From: Pseudomonadota bacterium | GTDB lineage: Bacteria > Pseudomonadota > Alphaproteobacteria > Rhizobiales > Rhizobiaceae | Assembly: GCA_003242525.1 (NCBI GenBank) | Contig: QGUU01000034.1 | Location: 1 to 11,945 of the forward strand | DNA: 11,945 nucleotides | Direction: 5' to 3' | Shown here: one piece after another, positions 7,570 through 11,945 of the stretch | How positions within the stretch are numbered: the first letter of the stretch is position 1 | Layout of the letters: each line of letters begins with the position of its first letter | The notes under the pieces: model-generated | Databases searched by the model: none | The model's input: only the letters and a program-made list of their open reading frames with translations | What the model was told of the DNA's origin: nothing | Translations under genes and position numbers: made by a program

Positions 7570-9759
7570 TCACGCTGCCTTTTCCTTCGCCTTGCGCGGG
7601 AGCAGCGCGACCACGTTCTCGATCATGCGCATGCCGGCATTCTGGCCGAGCGTCATGATGGACTCGGGATGGAATTGCACGGCCGCGACGGGCTCCTTCG
7701 TATGCTCGAAGGCCATGATGGTGCCGTCCTCGCTCATGGCCGTGACTTCGAATTCCGGGGGGAGTGCCGCCGGGTCCGCAAAGATCGAATGGTAGCGGCC
7801 GACAGTGATCTCTTTCGGCAGGCCGGAGAAGACCACGCCATGCTTCGACACGCGGATGCGGGAAGGCTTGCCGTGCATTGGCACGGCAAGCTGACGCAAC
7901 TCGCCTCCATAGGCTTCCGCCAGCGCCTGGAGGCCGAGGCAGACGCCAAAAATCGGCAGGCTGCGGGAGCGCGCCTTCCTGATGGTGGCGGCGCAGTCGA
8001 AGTCCTTCGGCAAGCCGGGGCCGGGCGAGAGCACGACAAGATCCGGCTTCAACCGGTCGAACAGTTCCTCGGCCACCGGGCTGCGCACGGTGGAGACATT
8101 GGCACCCGTCTGGCGGAAATAATTCGCCAGCGTGTGGACGAAGGAATCCTCGTGGTCGACCAGAAGGATGTTGACGCCTTTACCCACCTGCGCCGTGGCG
8201 CGCTCGGTCGAGGCAGAATTTCCGGTTTTGGCGTCGCGAATGGCGGAGAGCATGGCTGATGCCTTCAGTTCGGTTTCTGCTTCCTCTTCCTCTGGGACAG
8301 AATCAAAAAGCAGCGTTGCGCCGGCACGGACTTCGGCAATGCCGTCCTTGATGCGGATGGTGCGCAAGGTGAGGCCGGTATTCATGTCGCCATTAAAGTT
8401 CACCATGCCGATGGCGCCGCCATACCATGCTCGCGGGCTCTTTTCATTCTGTTCGAGGAAGCGCATGGCCCAAAGTTTTGGAGCGCCCGTAACCGTCACG
8501 GCCCAGGCGTGGGAAAGGAATGCGTCGAACGCGTCCATGCCCTCCCGTAGCCGGCCCTCTATATGGTCCACTGTATGGATCAGGCGAGAATACATCTCGA
8601 TCTGGCGGCGGCCGATGACACGTACGGATCCCGGCTCGCAAACGCGCGACTTGTCGTTGCGGTCGACGTCGGAGCACATGGTCAGCTCGCTCTCGTCCTT
8701 CTTGGAATTGAGCAGCTTGAGTATCTGCTCGGAGTCAGAAATGGCGTCGTCGCCGCGCTTGATCGTGCCGGAGATCGGGCAGGTTTCGACGCGTCGTCCG
8801 TTGACGCGCACGAACATTTCAGGCGAGGCGCCCACCAGATATTCGTTTTCCCCCAGATTGATGAAGAACGAATAGGGAGAAGGGTTGATAGCCTTCAGCC
8901 GGCGCGAAATGGCGGAAGGCGGGCTTTCGCAGCGTTCGTAAAACATCTGGCCCGGCACGACCTCGAACAGGTCGCCGCGCTTGAAGCTTTTCTTCGCACG
9001 GCGCACCAGCTCGGCATATTCGCCAGGCGCATGATCGCCGCGCGGCGGGACGCGGTCGGATGGCGTGAAGGGAACGACCGCGCCTTCTCGGGGTAGGTCG
9101 GCCGTGGAGAAGCCATCCCCCGCATAATCGTATCGGTCCGTCCAGGCCTTGGCCGAATAGTGGTCCACTACCAGGATCTCGTCCGGCAGGTAGAGCACCA
9201 GGTCGCGCTGGCTCTCGTCTCGTTTCAGCTTGAATTCGACGGGATCGAACTGAAAGGCGAGGTCGTAGCCAAAGGCGCCGTAGAGGCCGAGATTCGCGTC
9301 CTGGTCGGTATGGAACAAGGCCGTTATGGCCCGCAGTACAGTGAATACCGAAGGGGCGCGCGAGCGCTCTTCCTCGGTGAATATGCGGTTGGGCTCGGCG
9401 ACGGTAAGAGCCAGGCGTTGCTTCGTCGTCTGGGTGAGGGCGACATCCTTTTCCTTGAGCAGGGCTCTGGCGATGGTGGGCAGAAGCGCCTCGCCCCGGC
9501 GGTTCAAGGCCTCGATGCGCATGGCGCGTCCGCGCGCGGAAATTACCAGCGGCGGGTCGATGATGGCCGTATCCCACCGGGTATAGCGACCTGGATACTC
9601 GTAATTGGAGGAGAACACGGCGCCACGGCGCGTATCCAGACCATCTATATAGGCATCGAGCGCACCTTCGTAGGGCTGCTGGCGGCGCTCACGGGTGATC
9701 GCGATGCCGCCTGCGGTGACGAAACGCTCGGCGCCGCCTTCCAGAACTTCCACCTTCAT
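7570..9759 (-). CDS. trpE(G): Anthranilate synthase, fused components I and II, TrpE(G)
   Basis: This cytoplasmic enzyme converts chorismate and glutamine to anthranilate, glutamate and pyruvate, the first step of tryptophan synthesis. The 729 residues match the length I recall for the fused rhizobial enzyme. Residues up to about 520 are the chorismate-binding part: [12 protein letters not shown] (from about 325), [29 protein letters not shown] and [21 protein letters not shown]. The glutamine amidotransferase part begins at about 528 ([20 protein letters not shown]) and has the complete triad: Cys607 in GVCLGLQ, His697 and Glu699 in QFHPES. The start at 9759 (MKVEVLEGG) is preceded by GGGAG at a 6-base spacing; the ATG at 9765 touches that site, and an extension to 9891 would run through the attenuator. 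Expression is expected to respond to charged tRNA-Trp through the leader upstream, and the activity to tryptophan by feedback. Confidence 0.97.
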   Translation of the reverse strand: MKVEVLEGGAERFVTAGGIAITRERRQQPYEGALDAYIDGLDTRRGAVFSSNYEYPGRYTRWDTAIIDPPLVISARGRAMRIEALNRRGEALLPTIARALLKEKDVALTQTTKQRLALTVAEPNRIFTEEERSRAPSVFTVLRAITALFHTDQDANLGLYGAFGYDLAFQFDPVEFKLKRDESQRDLVLYLPDEILVVDHYSAKAWTDRYDYAGDGFSTADLPREGAVVPFTPSDRVPPRGDHAPGEYAELVRRAKKSFKRGDLFEVVPGQMFYERCESPPSAISRRLKAINPSPYSFFINLGENEYLVGASPEMFVRVNGRRVETCPISGTIKRGDDAISDSEQILKLLNSKKDESELTMCSDVDRNDKSRVCEPGSVRVIGRRQIEMYSRLIHTVDHIEGRLREGMDAFDAFLSHAWAVTVTGAPKLWAMRFLEQNEKSPRAWYGGAIGMVNFNGDMNTGLTLRTIRIKDGIAEVRAGATLLFDSVPEEEEAETELKASAMLSAIRDAKTGNSASTERATAQVGKGVNILLVDHEDSFVHTLANYFRQTGANVSTVRSPVAEELFDRLKPDLVVLSPGPGLPKDFDCAATIRKARSRSLPIFGVCLGLQALAEAYGGELRQLAVPMHGKPSRIRVSKHGVVFSGLPKEITVGRYHSIFADPAALPPEFEVTAMSEDGTIMAFEHTKEPVAAVQFHPESIMTLGQNAGMRMIENVVALLPRKAKEKAA

Positions 9760-9801
9760 TGCCATCTCCCTGTTCTGCCGGGCAGTGTCCGGAGGCTCTG
9801 G

Positions 9802-9834
9802 AAAACAAAAGGCCGCCGGACTTCTCCTGCGGCC
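9802..9834 (-). terminator. trp attenuator terminator
   Basis: On the minus strand GGCCGC (9834-9829) pairs with GCGGCC (9816-9811), with an inner GGA/TCC pairing and a GAAG loop, and is followed by TTTTGTTTT. It lies between the leader peptide and trpE(G). The competing antiterminator uses GCGGCC at 9871-9866 to capture the same GGCCGC; a third pairing between the Trp-codon stretch GGTGG and CCGCC (to 9863) completes the attenuator logic. Confidence 0.85.
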
Positions 9835-9872
9835 AACCAAAAATCTTACGCGCATGCGTTTCGGCGGCCGCT

Positions 9873-9917
9873 CTAGCTGGCCCACCACCAAGCGATCTTG
9901 GAAGAACGAATGCTCAT
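9873..9917 (-). CDS. trpL: trp operon leader peptide
   Basis: A 14-residue [17 protein letters not shown], with three consecutive TGG codons near its end and a TAG stop. It lies 113 bases upstream of the trpE(G) start codon and just before the antiterminator and terminator. Its length, the WWW position and the gene downstream match the known Sinorhizobium meliloti trpL arrangement, in which ribosome stalling at Trp codons decides between read-through and termination and the terminated RNA (rnTrpL) is itself a small RNA. No Shine-Dalgarno site precedes the ATG, and the -10 box ends 6 bases before it, so the RNA is probably leaderless. The terminated transcript would be about 115 nucleotides (9917 to about 9802). 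Confidence 0.9.
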   Translation of the reverse strand: MSIRSSKIAWWWAS

Positions 9918-9923
9918 GCGCAT

Positions 9924-9952
9924 TCCATAGCGACGAACGCCAAGGCGTGCAA
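9924..9952 (-). promoter_or_regulatory. trp leader promoter
   Basis: TTGCAC (9952-9947) and TATGGA (9929-9924) are separated by exactly 17 bases on the minus strand. Six bases separate the -10 hexamer from the leader ATG at 9917, so transcription is expected to begin at or next to the A of the start codon. Confidence 0.65.
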
Positions 9953-10043
9953 CTTGATTCAGTGCTTCAGGCGGCCGTTTGCCCGCGATCATGGCGCCAC
10001 TACGGGAAAACGATCGCCACGGCGAGGCAGACCGCTTGCGACG

Positions 10044-10064
10044 ATCTCCCCGCCGTGGCGAGAT
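10044..10064 (-). terminator. Possible terminator hairpin after the ABC permease
   Basis: ATCTC and GAGAT flank a GC-rich centre (GCC-ACG-GGC type pairing with unpaired Gs), 26 bases beyond the permease stop. There is no T-tract, so the call is weak. Nothing else recognisable lies between the permease stop and the trp promoter. Confidence 0.25.
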
Positions 10065-10089
10065 GCGCAGGTTTGAACCCGGCGCGCCC

Positions 10090-11049
10090 TCAGGCCCTGA
10101 TTTCCTGCCGCTGGAAGGCGACGTAGGCGATGGTGAACAGGACCAGAAGTGCAGCGATCATGCCGGCGATCTGCGGCCATACCAGGCCCAGACTTGCCGA
10201 AAGCTGCAGTGGTGCGCCCATCAATGCGCCATCCATCTGGTAGGCGAAGAGCAGGCCCAGCGAGCGCGTGGCCGGGTTGAGCAGCGCAAGGGTCGCCTCA
10301 TTGTAGAGAATGTTGGGCGAAACCCGGGCCAGCCCCTGCTGCAGGTTGAACTGCTGAACGGCGCTCATGGGATCGAGCGGGTCGAGCGGGGCGAACCAGC
10401 CGGCGAGCAAAGGCGACAGCATCGGCCAGAAGATGGTGAAGACCAGCCAAAGCGTCAGCGCGCACAGCGCCGATGTAGCAGGCGATTTCACCACGGTCGA
10501 GAAAGCCATTGCCACGGCAAGCCACACACCTGCATAGACGAATGATACAAAGAGGAAAGCCAGTCCGCGCGCGATTTCCTCGCCGTTTGGCGGCAATCCA
10601 AGCAGCAGCAGTCCCATGCCGGTCACCAGCAGCCATAGAGTCAGCAGGCAGATGGCGATTACCAGAAGCCCGCCCAGGAATTTTCCGGTCAGCAGTGCGT
10701 CCCGGTAGATGGGCTGCGAGAGCACGCGGGAAAGCGTGCGCCGGTTGTATTCTCCATTGATGGCGTCAAACCCCAGCGCAATGGCCACGAGCGGGATGAG
10801 AAAGCCCAGGAAGGAGACGAAGGAAGGAAGCGGATCCTTCGCGGTGGTGAAGAGCCTGAGGAAAAGGAACTCGTCCTCTCCGATCGTGCTCTTGATCTGG
10901 CCGATTGCCGCATAGACCGATCCGATTGCGGTCAGCAGCACCAGCAGCATGACCAGGTGGATGCGGGCCGAATTCATATGGTCGGCCGCTTCCTTCATCG
11001 CAACCGTGGCCAGGCCGGAAAAGGGTGAGCCTTCACGCCGCGACATCAT
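10090..11049 (-). CDS. ABC-2 type transporter permease (NosY-like)
   Basis: A 319-residue integral membrane protein that would form the membrane channel for the ATPase encoded just upstream. The N-terminal helix ([19 protein letters not shown]) is followed by a short extracytoplasmic region, then [41 protein letters not shown]. This is the typical ABC-2/NosY pattern (an internal NGE...GTL/RTL...LSQP...R...L.GK segment between helices). Four more helices follow, and the last runs to about ten residues from the end. The start is one of two adjacent ATGs at 11049/11046: GGGAG lies 6 bases before 11049. It overlaps the ATPase gene by 17 bases, which implies translational coupling. The substrate is unknown; NosY relatives serve copper-site maturation, gliding or drug export, and nothing in view decides among these. 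Confidence 0.9.
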   Translation of the reverse strand: MMSRREGSPFSGLATVAMKEAADHMNSARIHLVMLLVLLTAIGSVYAAIGQIKSTIGEDEFLFLRLFTTAKDPLPSFVSFLGFLIPLVAIALGFDAINGEYNRRTLSRVLSQPIYRDALLTGKFLGGLLVIAICLLTLWLLVTGMGLLLLGLPPNGEEIARGLAFLFVSFVYAGVWLAVAMAFSTVVKSPATSALCALTLWLVFTIFWPMLSPLLAGWFAPLDPLDPMSAVQQFNLQQGLARVSPNILYNEATLALLNPATRSLGLLFAYQMDGALMGAPLQLSASLGLVWPQIAGMIAALLVLFTIAYVAFQRQEIRA

Positions 11050-11945
11050 GCTTGTCTCCCTCGAAGAAACGCACATACACCTCGTCGAGGCTCGACTGAC
11101 GGATGGTCATCTCCGACAGCTCGCCCCCGGCCTGCACGACCCTGCGGGCAATGTCGGCGCGAATGTCATCATCGGCATCCACACGCCAACGTCCAGCCTT
11201 CAGGGGTGTTACGGATGACACGTGGGGCGCGTCCTTGAGCACAGCCGCGAGGTCGGCACCTCTCGCTTCGACTTCCACCACATGGGTTCCGCCGAGCACG
11301 TCCGCCGTCAGTTCGCCGACCTTGCCGATCAGGCCGATCCTGCCCTTGCGGAAGAGCGCCACCCGGTCGCAGATCGTCTGCATCATCGACAGAAGATGCG
11401 AGGAGAGCACGATAGTGACGCCCTCGGCGGCGAGCTGCCGGATCAGGTCAAGCAACTCCTGGGTGGATTGCGGATCAAGACCCGAGGTAGGTTCGTCGAG
11501 TATGGCGATCTCCGCCTGCTTGACCAGCATCTCGGCAATCCCCAGGCGCTGACGCATGCCGCGCGAGAAGGTGGACACTCGCCGATCCCGCACCTCGGTC
11601 AACCGCACGCGTGCCAGCGCATCGTCAATCCGCCTGGATGCCTCGGGAGAAGCTAGCCCGGCGAGCCGCGCCGAATAGCCGAGGTTCTCCCGGGCCGTGA
11701 GATGATCGTAGAAACCGATCTGGTCGGGGAGATAGCCGACCTTGCGCTTCACGGCGAGCGGCTGCCGGAGTGGATCGAGGCCGAGGACGCGAATCTCTCC
11801 GGCGCTGGGCTCGGTCAGGCCGAGCAGCAGGAGGATGGTGGTGGTCTTGCCCGAGCCGTTCGGGCCGAGCAGCCCGAACACCTCGCCCCTCTCAACAGTC
11901 AGGGCGACTCCATTTTCCGCGACGGACTGGCCGTAGCGCTTGACG
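11033..11945 (-). CDS. ABC transporter ATP-binding protein, N-terminus cut by the window edge
   Basis: The frame is open to the right edge, so a few N-terminal residues are missing; 303 residues are visible. All ABC ATPase motifs are present: Walker [10 protein letters not shown] (about visible residues 27-35), a Q-loop in [12 protein letters not shown], the signature FSRGMRQR (a variant of LSGGQ), Walker B with catalytic Glu in [13 protein letters not shown] and the H-loop in VLSSHLL. The region after about residue 215 ([16 protein letters not shown]... to [12 protein letters not shown]) is the C-terminal extension common in ATPases paired with ABC-2 exporters, such as the NosF and CcmA/DrrA types. 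The GTG at 11881 is an internal Val just before Walker A, not the start. It powers export together with the overlapping permease; a further partner gene may lie beyond the edge. Confidence 0.95.
   Translation of the reverse strand, partial: VKRYGQSVAENGVALTVERGEVFGLLGPNGSGKTTTILLLLGLTEPSAGEIRVLGLDPLRQPLAVKRKVGYLPDQIGFYDHLTARENLGYSARLAGLASPEASRRIDDALARVRLTEVRDRRVSTFSRGMRQRLGIAEMLVKQAEIAILDEPTSGLDPQSTQELLDLIRQLAAEGVTIVLSSHLLSMMQTICDRVALFRKGRIGLIGKVGELTADVLGGTHVVEVEARGADLAAVLKDAPHVSSVTPLKAGRWRVDADDDIRADIARRVVQAGGELSEMTIRQSSLDEVYVRFFEGDKHDVAA

Noticed and set aside
9760..9891. N-terminal extension of TrpE(G) to 9891
   Set aside because: It would translate through the attenuator terminator; the 9759 start has a clear ribosome-binding site and gives the expected length of 729 residues.

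Overview
The window looks like ordinary chromosomal DNA of a GC-rich alphaproteobacterium, most likely of the Hyphomicrobiales (Rhizobium/Mesorhizobium-like). The main reasons are a fused single-chain anthranilate synthase TrpE(G) of 729 residues, a 14-codon trp leader peptide with three consecutive Trp codons in front of it, and a long-form LeuA. I see no phage, transposon, CRISPR, tRNA or rRNA. Taxonomy is inferred from gene type only.

Layout: a plus-strand gene enters from the left edge and ends at 201 (possibly a metallophosphoesterase C-terminus). Everything else is on the minus strand, so it is transcribed from right to left. From the right edge these are: an ABC-2 exporter pair (ATPase cut by the edge, then a permease overlapping it by 17 bases); the trp leader/attenuator and trpE(G); a cation diffusion facilitator; a small antibiotic-biosynthesis-monooxygenase (ABM) fold gene broken by a frameshift in a run of six Cs; an AbrB-family membrane protein; a leader region and leuA; a single-pass membrane protein with an N-terminal regulator-like domain and C-terminal TPR-like repeats; and a small conserved membrane-anchored protein that converges on the first gene with an 11-base overlap.

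The most informative parts are the two amino-acid leader regions. Upstream of trpE(G) lie a promoter, a 14-residue peptide with three Trp codons, an antiterminator and a terminator with a T-tract, in the arrangement known from rhizobial trp attenuators. Upstream of leuA, in a 329-base gap, there is a 38-42 codon ORF whose end is rich in Leu codons, followed by three mutually exclusive hairpins. This is best read as a leucine attenuator, although its terminator has only a weak T-tract. Both leaders have a -10-like hexamer 6-7 bases before the ATG, so both leader peptides may be translated from leaderless RNA. Other points worth checking are a 9-bp hairpin that buries the ribosome-binding site of the cation transporter, a 12-bp palindrome in front of the ABM gene, and the ABM frameshift itself. 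I did not find evidence of a novel multi-gene system.
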